Below, piece by piece: positions 1-6,272 of a stretch of 8,070 bases of DNA. Source of the stretch: a bacterium (GTDB taxonomy: Bacteria; Bacteroidota; Bacteroidia; Bacteroidales; Muribaculaceae); NCBI GenBank assembly GCA_004563195.1, contig SFTJ01000081.1, positions 1 through 8,070 of the forward strand, read 5' to 3'. The stretch's first letter is position 1; every line of letters begins with the position of its first letter. Under the pieces are notes generated by a model. The model did not search any database, was not told where the DNA came from, and was given only the letters and a program-made list of their open reading frames with translations. The position numbers were made by a program, and so were the translations under genes.

Positions 1-1415
1 CTATAGGCGTAGCAAGCCACGGGCATAAAGTGCAGCACAACGCTATCCATGGGCTTGCGCATGGATATAGTCTGCGTGGTAACTATTGCCTCGCTGATGC
101 CATTTTTGGGCATAAACCAAAGCAATGATTTCAGTTCGCCGGGATGCTCGGGGTAGCGATCGCTCCACTTGAGTTCCACCGCCCACTGCGGCTTTTGCCG
201 CGCTACATCGATGCCCACAATGTCGACCTCGCCCTGCTCTTTCTTGTTCAGTCGCCAATTGGCATACGAAATGTCGGTGCCGATGCGAGGTATCCACTGC
301 GCAAACACTGCCGTTTCCACCATATCGCCTATTTCGTTGTCGGTCACCCCAATAGGTTGAAATAGAGCGCATCGCAGCGAGGGGTTGGTGAGATAGATTT
401 TGAAACTCGTCTCTCGCTGATAGCGGCGAGCCGTGTCGTCGGTTCGGTGAACCACCTTAATGAGGAATGCCGCCTCGAGGTATTGCACATATCGCCGCAA
501 GGTGTCCTTGGTAACGCCCGATTCTTTCGACATCGCCTCATAAGAGAACTGTCCGCCGGAGTGATAAGCTATCATGGTAAAGAGCGAATTGAGTTCTTGC
601 ACATCTTGAATGCCATATAGGCTTGGCAAATCGCGCAAAAGCACCTTATCGATGATATCGTGGCGAATAAACTGGCCGGGATTCTCGCGTATTTTGTCGG
701 AAAATACCACCTCAGGATAACCGCCATAGTTGATATAATCAACAAAAAGGCGATTTAATTTATCGATATCGATGGTGCCGAAGCACTCCACATCTTGCCC
801 CGCAAGCGTGAGGGTTTGCGGTATCATCAGTCGCTGATAGCCCTTCATATGAACATATTCGCAGAAAGTGAGAGGCGGCAAACTAAAGTCGGAGAATCGT
901 CCGGCTCCGCTTTCGTCGCTACGTTTCTTCAGTTCGGCAGCCGCCGACCCGCTCGCCACAAACTTCACATTGCGATAGGTGTCGACAAGCGACTTGAGAT
1001 GTAATTCCCAATTTTTGAGATATTGTATCTCATCGAACATCACCCAAAACTCCTCCGATGTACTGCCCGATTTCCCCAATATTTGCTTCGACAAAGTGAA
1101 CAAATGTTCAAGAGCTATTTTGTTGTAGATGGGCGTTTCTACCGATATATATATTATATTTTGCGGCGACACACCTTCGGCAATGAGTCGTCCAATGGTG
1201 TGAAATAGCATCACTGTTTTGCCCACACGACGCGGACCCATAAGTATCATGGCACGCCTCAGCCCCATGTCTCTCACAAGGGGATAAAATATGTCGAGAT
1301 ACATGCGCGGAGTCATTTTTGAATAATATTCAGGTATCACACCCTCGGTCCACCAAGGGTTATCTACCTTCAAGCGTCCTATTATTTGTTTTTCGAGCAA
1401 TTCGGTGTATTCCAT
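1..1415 (-). CDS. AAA-type ATPase with C-terminal DUF4143 domain (partial, C-terminus off the left edge)
   Basis: The frame is open from an ATG at 1413-1415 to the window edge (471 codons, no stop). Residues 60-67 are a Walker A motif (GPRRVGKT) and residues 124-129 a Walker B (WVMFDE), followed by the sensor-like SGS at about 155-157 and the GAGR motif near 170-173. This is the AAA_14 plus DUF4143 layout. Residues about 288-325 resemble a winged helix, and the end carries E396-V-D398 and E414-L-K416, a spacing like a PD-(D/E)XK nuclease core. Family length is usually 380-480 residues, so only a few codons should be missing. No Shine-Dalgarno is seen; the start is supported by the promoter at 1448-1479. 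Proteins of this type are common, often lone, genes in Bacteroidales and their role is unclear; defence, toxin-antitoxin or mobile-element links have been suggested. The domain call is firm, the function is not. Confidence 0.9.
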   Translation of the reverse strand, partial: MEYTELLEKQIIGRLKVDNPWWTEGVIPEYYSKMTPRMYLDIFYPLVRDMGLRRAMILMGPRRVGKTVMLFHTIGRLIAEGVSPQNIIYISVETPIYNKIALEHLFTLSKQILGKSGSTSEEFWVMFDEIQYLKNWELHLKSLVDTYRNVKFVASGSAAAELKKRSDESGAGRFSDFSLPPLTFCEYVHMKGYQRLMIPQTLTLAGQDVECFGTIDIDKLNRLFVDYINYGGYPEVVFSDKIRENPGQFIRHDIIDKVLLRDLPSLYGIQDVQELNSLFTMIAYHSGGQFSYEAMSKESGVTKDTLRRYVQYLEAAFLIKVVHRTDDTARRYQRETSFKIYLTNPSLRCALFQPIGVTDNEIGDMVETAVFAQWIPRIGTDISYANWRLNKKEQGEVDIVGIDVARQKPQWAVELKWSDRYPEHPGELKSLLWFMPKNGISEAIVTTQTISMRKPMDSVVLHFMPVACYAY

Positions 1416-1447
1416 AACTTTCTCAATAATTATATTTTTCCAACAGC

Positions 1448-1479
1448 CAAAATTAGCAAATAATTTCCATTTAAGCAAT
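1448..1479 (-). promoter_or_regulatory. Bacteroidota-type promoter for the ATPase gene
   Basis: On the minus strand ATTG (1479-1476), a 20-nt spacer and TAATTTTG (1455-1448) match the -33/-7 consensus TTTG-N19-21-TAnnTTTG with a full -7 match. A start site near 1441 would leave a leader of about 25 nt before the ATG at 1415. Confidence 0.65.
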
Positions 1480-1485
1480 ATCAAC

Positions 1486-1500
1486 ACTGCTTATTTTTCC
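1486..1500 (+). repeat. 15-nt direct repeat ACTGCTTATTTTTCC, copy 1
   Basis: This 15-mer is identical to 1900-1914. Its TGCTTA also pairs with TAAGCA at 1472-1477, so like the second copy it forms the right arm of an inverted repeat, here of 6 bp. Confidence 0.7.
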
Positions 1501-1606
1501 TAATTTAGACATCTTAAGCAAATTTGTTTAAAAATTCTCTCTTAATTTCCCCATCATCGAGCGATAATGTGTTGTAGTAAAGCCTGATTCGCGTTCCAAA
1601 AATTCC

Positions 1607-1637
1607 ACAGCCTCCGAGAGGCTGATAATCACCTGCT
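1607..1637 (+). repeat. REP-like hairpin repeat, copy 1
   Basis: CAGCCTC (1608-1614) and GAGGCTG (1618-1624) form a perfect 7-bp stem with a 3-nt loop, followed by a conserved tail ATAATCACCTGCT. The unit recurs at 7318-7350 with stem preserved, and without its left arm at 1681-1705. This behaves like a small dispersed intergenic repeat. No REP-associated transposase is visible in the window. Confidence 0.6.
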
Positions 1638-1680
1638 GATGATTTAATCTCTCACACTGCTGCCACCAAATAATCTGTAG

Positions 1681-1705
1681 GGAGAGGCTGACAATCACCC
1701 GCTTA
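1681..1705 (+). repeat. REP-like repeat, copy 2 (left arm missing)
   Basis: GGAGAGGCTGACAATCACCC followed by GCTTA matches the right arm and tail of the repeats at 1607 and 7318. The complementary CAGCCTC arm is absent, so this looks like a decayed or truncated copy. Confidence 0.5.
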
Positions 1706-1785
1706 ACCCACCACCGCGAAAATCTGTGAGAGATACACCCTCACCGCATTGTGATGAATTCAGCTCCGGCAGGGGTGGCAAAAAT

Positions 1786-1841
1786 AGGGAAATTAAGCGA
1801 AAAATATGCCGATTTTGGTCTTGTCTCTGCTTAATTTCCCT
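1786..1841. repeat. 13-bp perfect inverted repeat with 30-nt loop
   Basis: AGGGAAATTAAGC (1786-1798) is exactly complementary to GCTTAATTTCCCT (1829-1841). It lies in the gene-free stretch between the ATPase gene and frdC. The core GCTTAATTT also occurs at 1541-1550 and, in altered form, at 1486 and 1900. It could be a cruciform, a regulator site, a small RNA or the end of a decayed element; the sequence alone does not decide. Confidence 0.65.
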
Positions 1842-1882
1842 TTGTAATATGTTGATTAGCACTATATTATATGCCATTTCCC

Positions 1883-1914
1883 AAATAAGCAGACTCGATA
1901 CTGCTTATTTTTCC
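1883..1914 (+). repeat. 10-bp inverted repeat with T-tract; right arm is direct-repeat copy 2
   Basis: AAATAAGCAG (1883-1892) pairs with CTGCTTATTT (1901-1910) around an 8-nt loop, and T residues run to 1912. The right arm is part of the 15-mer shared with 1486-1500. It could act as a weak terminator, but no transcript upstream of it is evident. Confidence 0.55.
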
Positions 1915-1931
1915 ACTCCGTGATTTTGTGG

Positions 1932-2075
1932 CTAAATGCCGCACGATGTGCGAGCGCCTTCGATGGTGATATTCGCGACGCGGTTATGCTCAAGGCACAA
2001 CTTATCCACAGATGTGCGCATCACCCCCTTGCGTGGGCGCTGCAGATATTTGGCACAGCGGCGTGCCATTAACAT
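1932..2075 (-). other. GC-richer patch with a possible 47-codon open frame, unknown
   Basis: This stretch is clearly richer in GC than the AT-rich DNA on both sides. On the minus strand it holds a frame from ATG at 2073-2075 (or 2067-2069) to a stop at 1932-1934, ending in residues VANITIEGARTSCGI. Codon choice looks plausible, but I recognise no family and see no promoter or ribosome binding site. It could be a small gene, the end of a decayed gene, or chance. Confidence 0.2.
2002..2010 (+). promoter_or_regulatory. Perfect DnaA-box match (TTATCCACA)
   Basis: The 9-mer equals the high-affinity DnaA consensus. It stands alone: I find no second close match nearby, no iterons and no dnaA/dnaN genes. 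It is therefore a candidate isolated DnaA site upstream of the frd promoter, not an origin. Confidence 0.3.
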
Positions 2076-2226
2076 TTGCAGAAATAACCAAGCTGTAGGC
2101 AAAACCGATAACACTTGGTACGGTAAAGAAAACGAGAAAAAACGGTAAACACACAGGTGCAAATGCACAATTTGGCAAAAAAGTGCGAAAAAGCCGCGAA
2201 ATTAATGACTAAATTTTTCCGTAATA

Positions 2227-2258
2227 GTTGCTAAAGCGGGAAGATTTAGGTAAATTTG
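2227..2258 (+). promoter_or_regulatory. Promoter of the frdCAB operon
   Basis: GTTG (2227-2230), 20 nt and TAAATTTG (2251-2258) match the Bacteroidota -33/-7 pattern, with a full -7 match. The expected start near 2265 gives an AT-rich leader of about 57 nt before frdC. A short inverted repeat, GTGCA-AA-TGCAC at 2157-2168, lies about 60 bp upstream and could be a regulator site. Confidence 0.75.
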
Positions 2259-2321
2259 CACAACATAAAAGCGACAACAATCAACAATTAACTAATTAAT
2301 AACTTAATTCTCAACACAACT

Positions 2322-3293
2322 ATGTGGTTAACAAAATCATCTATAGGTAGAAAGACTGTGATGTCGGTAACCGGCCTTGCACTCATTCTTTTCCTAACAT
2401 TCCACGTGCTGATGAATGCAGTTGCAATCTTTTGCCCCGAAGCATACAACAAGATTTGCGGCATTCTTGGTGCTAATTGGTACGCAGTTGCTGCCACCCT
2501 TGGTCTTGCAGCACTATTTGTGATTCACATCATCTACGCTTTCTGGTTGACAATCCAAAACAAGAAAGCTCGTGGTAATGATGCTTACGAAATTACATCA
2601 CGTCCGAAGTCAGTAGAATGGGCATCTCAAAACATGCTCGCTCTCGGCATTGTGATTGCCTGCTTCACTGTGCTCCACTTGTATCAGTTCTGGGGTCACA
2701 TGATGCTTGCCGAATTGCTCCCATGCTTGGGTATCCAGACTGTGGCTACTTGCCCGGTAAGCGGTGAAGAAGTGGCTATTGCAGCTAACGATGGTTGGGG
2801 TCAGATTATGACCTACTTCGGTGGTCCTCTCGGCTGGGTGGTTCTTGCCATCTACCTTATCGGTTTCGCAGCCCTTTGGTTCCACATGACTCACGGTTTC
2901 TGGAGCGCATTCCAATCGCTTGGCACTAACAACGACACTTGGATGCCTCGTCTCAAGAAGACTTCTTGCGCTTGGGCCACTATCGTGTGCTTGTTGTTTG
3001 CCGTTGAAGCTATTGTATTCACTCTCAAGGCTCAATGCCCTGAATGTGGCAATGCTCCTGTTCCTGCCTACGAACTCAAGGTGATGGAACGCTCACACCA
3101 CGGCGAAGCTGCTCCATGCCACGACATGATGAAGCACCAATGCGGCGAAGCTACACCCGAAGGTTGCCAAGGTAAGCACGAAGGCTGCGAAGGTAAGCAC
3201 GAATGCGCCGAAGGTCAATGCCAAGGTAAGCAAGAAGGTTGCTGTGGCGAAAAGAAGTGCGCTGAAGCTACTGAAGACTGCTGTCAGAAATAA
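2322..3293 (+). CDS. frdC: Fumarate reductase / succinate dehydrogenase cytochrome b subunit with Cys/His-rich C-terminal tail
   Basis: This is the membrane anchor that passes electrons between menaquinol and FrdAB. Five membrane helices are visible at about residues 13-36, 53-76, 105-126, 168-199 and 216-238. Histidines at 28, 69, 119 and 188 (or 191) suit the four axial ligands of two b haems, as in the Wolinella-type enzyme. The motif LWFHMTHGFWSAFQSLG is characteristic. The typical protein is about 220-240 residues; this one has 323. The extra residues 239-323 contain 13 Cys and 6 His, starting with CPEC (239-242) and including heptads such as EGCQGKH and EGCEGKH at 280-293. Positive loops after helices 2 and 4 put the N-terminus inside and the tail in the periplasm. 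The tail is in frame with neighbour-like codon use, so it does not look like a readthrough error. Its role is unknown; metal binding is an inference. First gene of the operon. Confidence 0.95.
   Translation: MWLTKSSIGRKTVMSVTGLALILFLTFHVLMNAVAIFCPEAYNKICGILGANWYAVAATLGLAALFVIHIIYAFWLTIQNKKARGNDAYEITSRPKSVEWASQNMLALGIVIACFTVLHLYQFWGHMMLAELLPCLGIQTVATCPVSGEEVAIAANDGWGQIMTYFGGPLGWVVLAIYLIGFAALWFHMTHGFWSAFQSLGTNNDTWMPRLKKTSCAWATIVCLLFAVEAIVFTLKAQCPECGNAPVPAYELKVMERSHHGEAAPCHDMMKHQCGEATPEGCQGKHEGCEGKHECAEGQCQGKQEGCCGEKKCAEATEDCCQK
3159..3254 (+). repeat. In-frame 21-nt tandem repeats encoding EGCxGKH heptads
   Basis: Inside the frdC tail the units encode EGCQGKH, EGCEGKH, ECAEGQCQGKQ (an enlarged unit) and EGCCGEK. 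The first two 21-nt units differ at only two bases, which suggests recent duplication by slippage. Confidence 0.75.
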
Positions 3294-3341
3294 TCATGCT
3301 GAGTAATAACAAAATATCACAATTTCAAAACTAAGTATATT

Positions 3342-5351
3342 ATGGAAGAAATTAAAAATACTGCTGCTCAGCCTGTAATCGACTCAAAGATTCCTGAAGG
3401 TCCCGTTGCTGAGAAGTGGACTAACTATAAAGCTCATCAAAAACTTGTTAACCCCGCCAACAAGCGTAAGCTCGACATCATCGTGGTAGGTACAGGTCTT
3501 GCCGGTGCATCGGCTGCCTCTACTTTGGCTGAAATGGGTTTCAATGTTCTTAACTTCTGCATCCAAGACTCACCTCGCCGCGCTCACTCTATCGCTGCTC
3601 AAGGTGGTATCAATGCTGCAAAGAACTATCAAAACGACGGTGACTCTATCTACCGTTTGTTCTACGATACTGTAAAGGGTGGTGACTATCGCGCTCGCGA
3701 AGCCAACGTATATCGCCTCGCCGAAGTATCGAACAACATCATCGACCAATGTGTGGAACAAGGCGTACCTTTCGCTCGCGAATACGGCGGCACTCTTGCC
3801 AACCGTTCGTTTGGTGGCGCTCAAGTGTCTCGTACATTCTACGCTAAGGGTCAAACTGGTCAGCAACTTCTTCTTGGCGCTTACAGCTCGCTCAACCGCC
3901 AAATCCAGATGGGTAAGGTTAAGAGCTTCAACCGCTACGAAATGCACGACATCGTGATGATCGACGGTCGCGCTCGCGGTATCGTTGCCAAGAACTTGGT
4001 TACCGGTAAGTTCGAACGTTTCGCAGCTCACGCAGTGGTTATCGCCACCGGTGGCTACGGCAACACATATTTCTTGAGCACCAACGCTATGGCTTGCAAC
4101 TGCTCGGCTGCTATCGCTTGCTATCGCAAGGGCGCTTACTTTGCTAACCCTGCTTACGTGCAGATTCACCCTACTTGTATTCCACGTCACGGCGACAAGC
4201 AATCGAAGCTTACCCTTATGTCGGAATCGCTCCGTAACGACGGCCGCATCTGGGTGCCTAAGAAGCTCGAAGACGCTAAGGCTCTTCAAGCAGGCACTAA
4301 GCGTGGCTCCGACATCCCTGAAGAAGAACGCGACTACTACTTGGAACGCCGCTATCCGGCATTCGGTAACCTCGTGCCTCGCGACGTGGCTTCGCGCGCC
4401 GCTAAGGAACGCTGCGACAAGGGTTATGGCGTTAACAACACCGGCCAAGCCGTATTCCTCGACTTCTCTGAAGCCATCAACCGCCTCGGCATCGATGTAG
4501 TGCGTCAACGCTACGGCAACCTCTTCGATATGTACGAAGAAATCACCGACGTTAATCCGGGTGAACTTGCCAACACTATCGATAATGTAAACTACTACAA
4601 CCCGATGATGATTTATCCTGCCATCCACTACACTATGGGTGGTATCTGGGTTGACTACGAATTGCAAACATCGGTTAAGGGCTTGTTCGCTATCGGCGAA
4701 TGTAACTTCTCCGACCACGGTGCTAACCGCCTCGGTGCTTCGGCTTTGATGCAAGGTCTCGCCGACGGTTACTTCGTATTGCCTTACACTATCCAAAACT
4801 ACTTGAGCGACCAAATCCAAGTGCCTCACTTCTCTACCGACCGTCCTGAATTCGATGAAGTGGAGAAGGCTTGTATCGCCGAAGAAGAACGCTTGATTGG
4901 CATCAAGGGTACCAAGTCGGTCGACACTATCCACAAGAAATTGGGTAACATCATGTGGGATTATGTAGGTATGGGTCGCACTAAGGAAGGTCTCGAAAAG
5001 GCTCTCGAAGAACTCAAGGAACTCCGCAAGGAATTCAATACCGACTTGTTCGTTCCTGGCACTGCCGGCGACGGCATGAACGTGGAACTCGACAAGGCAT
5101 TCCGCTTGAAAGACTTTATCACTATGGGTGAACTCATCGCTTACGATGCACTCAACCGCAACGAATCGTGTGGTGGTCACTTCCGCGAAGAATATCAAAC
5201 CGAGGAAGGCGAAGCTAAGCGCGACGATAAGAACTTCTTCTATGTATCGTGCTGGAACTACCAAGGCGACGACGAAAAGGCTCCCGAACTCATCAAGGAA
5301 CCTCTTGAATACGAAGCCATCAAGGTTCAAACCCGTAACTATAAGTCATAA
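3342..5351 (+). CDS. frdA: Fumarate reductase / succinate dehydrogenase flavoprotein subunit
   Basis: This 669-residue subunit holds the covalent FAD and the dicarboxylate site, interconverting fumarate and succinate on the cytoplasmic face of the membrane. The N-terminal dinucleotide-binding motif is VVGTGLAG (48-55). H82 in RRAHSIAAQGG is the expected covalent FAD attachment site. H276 in QIHPTC, R347 in VPRDVASR (the catalytic proton-shuttle arginine) and H429 in IHYTMGG line the active site. GECNFSDHGANRLGASAL (452-469) is the conserved FAD-binding segment. Length is normal for the Bacteroidota/Wolinella type. The start at 3342 lies 48 bp after frdC and has no Shine-Dalgarno, as is usual here. 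Codon use is strongly biased. The direction in the cell is probably fumarate reduction, given the anaerobic lineage; this is not provable from sequence. Confidence 0.97.
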   Translation: MEEIKNTAAQPVIDSKIPEGPVAEKWTNYKAHQKLVNPANKRKLDIIVVGTGLAGASAASTLAEMGFNVLNFCIQDSPRRAHSIAAQGGINAAKNYQNDGDSIYRLFYDTVKGGDYRAREANVYRLAEVSNNIIDQCVEQGVPFAREYGGTLANRSFGGAQVSRTFYAKGQTGQQLLLGAYSSLNRQIQMGKVKSFNRYEMHDIVMIDGRARGIVAKNLVTGKFERFAAHAVVIATGGYGNTYFLSTNAMACNCSAAIACYRKGAYFANPAYVQIHPTCIPRHGDKQSKLTLMSESLRNDGRIWVPKKLEDAKALQAGTKRGSDIPEEERDYYLERRYPAFGNLVPRDVASRAAKERCDKGYGVNNTGQAVFLDFSEAINRLGIDVVRQRYGNLFDMYEEITDVNPGELANTIDNVNYYNPMMIYPAIHYTMGGIWVDYELQTSVKGLFAIGECNFSDHGANRLGASALMQGLADGYFVLPYTIQNYLSDQIQVPHFSTDRPEFDEVEKACIAEEERLIGIKGTKSVDTIHKKLGNIMWDYVGMGRTKEGLEKALEELKELRKEFNTDLFVPGTAGDGMNVELDKAFRLKDFITMGELIAYDALNRNESCGGHFREEYQTEEGEAKRDDKNFFYVSCWNYQGDDEKAPELIKEPLEYEAIKVQTRNYKS

Positions 5352-5363
5352 TCAACTAATTAA

Positions 5364-5371
5364 GAAAGGAA
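5364..5371 (+). promoter_or_regulatory. Shine-Dalgarno-like site before frdB
   Basis: GAAAGGAA ends 7 nt before the ATG at 5379, in the 27-nt frdA-frdB gap. It is the only start in the window with a clear purine-rich site at classical spacing, and it fixes the frdB start over the in-frame ATG three codons later. Confidence 0.5.
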
Positions 5372-5378
5372 ATTCCAA

Positions 5379-6128
5379 ATGGCAAATATGAAAGTAAATC
5401 TTAAGGTATGGCGTCAAGCCAACCCTAAGGCAAAAGGCGAATTCAAGACTTATTCGGTTGAAACTGACACCGAAACTTCGTTCCTTGAAACCCTCGATAT
5501 ACTCAACGAACAACTCGTAGAAAAGGGCGAAGAACCTATCGTATTCGACCACGACTGCCGCGAAGGTATCTGCGGTATGTGCTCGCTCTACATCAATGGT
5601 CACCCTCACGGCCCTTCTACCGGCGCTACCACTTGCCAGCTCTATATGCGTAAGTTCAGCGACGGCGAAACTATCACCGTTGAGCCATGGCGCTCGGCTG
5701 CATTCCCTGTTATCAAGGACTTGATGGTCGATCGCAACGCTTTCGATAAGATTCAACAAGCCGGCGGTTATGTTTCGTTCAACTGCGGCGGTGCTCAGGA
5801 TGCTAACGCAATTCCTATTCCTAAGACCGTGGCCGACGAAGCTATGGACTCAGCTACTTGCATCGGTTGCGGTTGCTGCGTGGCTGCTTGTAAGAACGGT
5901 TCGGCTATGCTCTTCGTTTCGGCTAAGGTTAGCCAATTCGCTCTCCTTCCTCAAGGTAAGGCCGAAGCTGCTCGCCGCGCTAAAGCTATGGTGGCTAAGA
6001 TGGACGAACTCGGTTTCGGTAACTGCACCAACACCGGTGCTTGCGCTGCCGAATGTCCTAAGAACATCAGCTTGAGCAACATAGCTCGCATGAACCGCGA
6101 ATTTATCTGCGCTAAGATTAAGGACTAA
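5379..6128 (+). CDS. frdB: Fumarate reductase / succinate dehydrogenase iron-sulfur subunit
   Basis: This 249-residue protein wires FrdA to the haems of FrdC through three clusters. The N-terminal plant-type ferredoxin domain has C60, C65, C68 and C86 for [2Fe-2S]. The C-terminal domain has C161, C164, C167 and C226 for [4Fe-4S], and C171, C216 and C222 for [3Fe-4S], assigned by analogy with E. coli and Wolinella FrdB. K172 replaces the proline often found after the fourth cysteine of the first C-terminal motif. All expected ligands are present and the length is normal. It is the last gene of the operon: frdA ends 27 nt upstream and a strong terminator follows 27 nt downstream. Codon bias matches frdA and frdC. 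Confidence 0.97.
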   Translation: MANMKVNLKVWRQANPKAKGEFKTYSVETDTETSFLETLDILNEQLVEKGEEPIVFDHDCREGICGMCSLYINGHPHGPSTGATTCQLYMRKFSDGETITVEPWRSAAFPVIKDLMVDRNAFDKIQQAGGYVSFNCGGAQDANAIPIPKTVADEAMDSATCIGCGCCVAACKNGSAMLFVSAKVSQFALLPQGKAEAARRAKAMVAKMDELGFGNCTNTGACAAECPKNISLSNIARMNREFICAKIKD

Positions 6129-6155
6129 TCCTAATCACGAAGATATAATCACATC

Positions 6156-6197
6156 ATCACTCCCCGCCCAAAATCACGGCGGGGAGTGATTTTTTTT
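6156..6197 (+). terminator. Intrinsic terminator of the frdCAB operon
   Basis: ATCACTCCCCGCC (6156-6168) and GGCGGGGAGTGAT (6178-6190) form a perfect 13-bp GC-rich stem with a 9-nt loop, followed directly by seven T residues (6191-6197). It separates frd from the purine gene. Confidence 0.92.
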
Positions 6198-6240
6198 GCA
6201 CTCACGAGTGCCCGAGTCTCGCACATTTGCACTATATTTG
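6198..6240 (+). promoter_or_regulatory. Probable promoter and operator region of the xpt-guaD fusion
   Basis: TATATTTG at 6233-6240 is a full match to the Bacteroidota -7 element. A clear TTTG -33 box is absent at the expected 6209-6213. That position is instead overlapped by an inverted repeat, GCACTC-AC-GAGTGC (6198-6211), and followed by CGAG-T-CTCG (6213-6221). This suggests control by a DNA-binding protein. The expected leader is only about 25 nt, too short for a purine riboswitch. Confidence 0.5.
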
Positions 6241-6272
6241 TATTCTTCACTATTCAACAATTCGAAAAAAAC

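Noticed and set aside
2002..2010. Replication origin at the DnaA box
   Set aside because: A single box without further boxes, an adjacent unwinding element, or dnaA/dnaN neighbours is not enough.
1416..2321. tRNA, rRNA or CRISPR array in the long gene-free stretch
   Set aside because: No cloverleaf with a GTTCRAnTC arm, no rRNA-like block, and no regular repeat-spacer pattern; the repeats here are few and irregularly spaced.
3036..3293. The frdC tail as a frameshift or missed-stop artefact
   Set aside because: Codon use stays like the rest of frdC, the frame is ordered into heptads, the stop lies a normal 48 bp before frdA, and no stop is seen near codon 238. Relatives would still settle it.
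5166..5175. Cys (C610) in FrdA where E. coli-type proteins have Arg in the C-terminal ESRGxH motif
   Set aside because: As far as I recall, NESCGGHFREEY is the usual form in Bacteroidota FrdA, so this is a clade feature, not a lost residue.
3570..5330. A 586-codon open frame on the minus strand opposite frdA
   Set aside because: It is the mirror of the strong codon bias of frdA, which avoids the codons that would give stops on the other strand. The product is Val/Ala-rich with no motif, and frdA is unambiguous.
6186..6272. Upstream in-frame ATG that would add 29 residues to the Xpt-GuaD protein
   Set aside because: It lies within the terminator stem and upstream of the -7 element; the added residues do not belong to Xpt, which begins at MKILDQRI.
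6198..6272. Purine (guanine) riboswitch ahead of the Xpt domain
   Set aside because: The leader after the promoter is about 25 nt; the three-way junction of that riboswitch needs roughly 70 nt and its conserved loops are absent.
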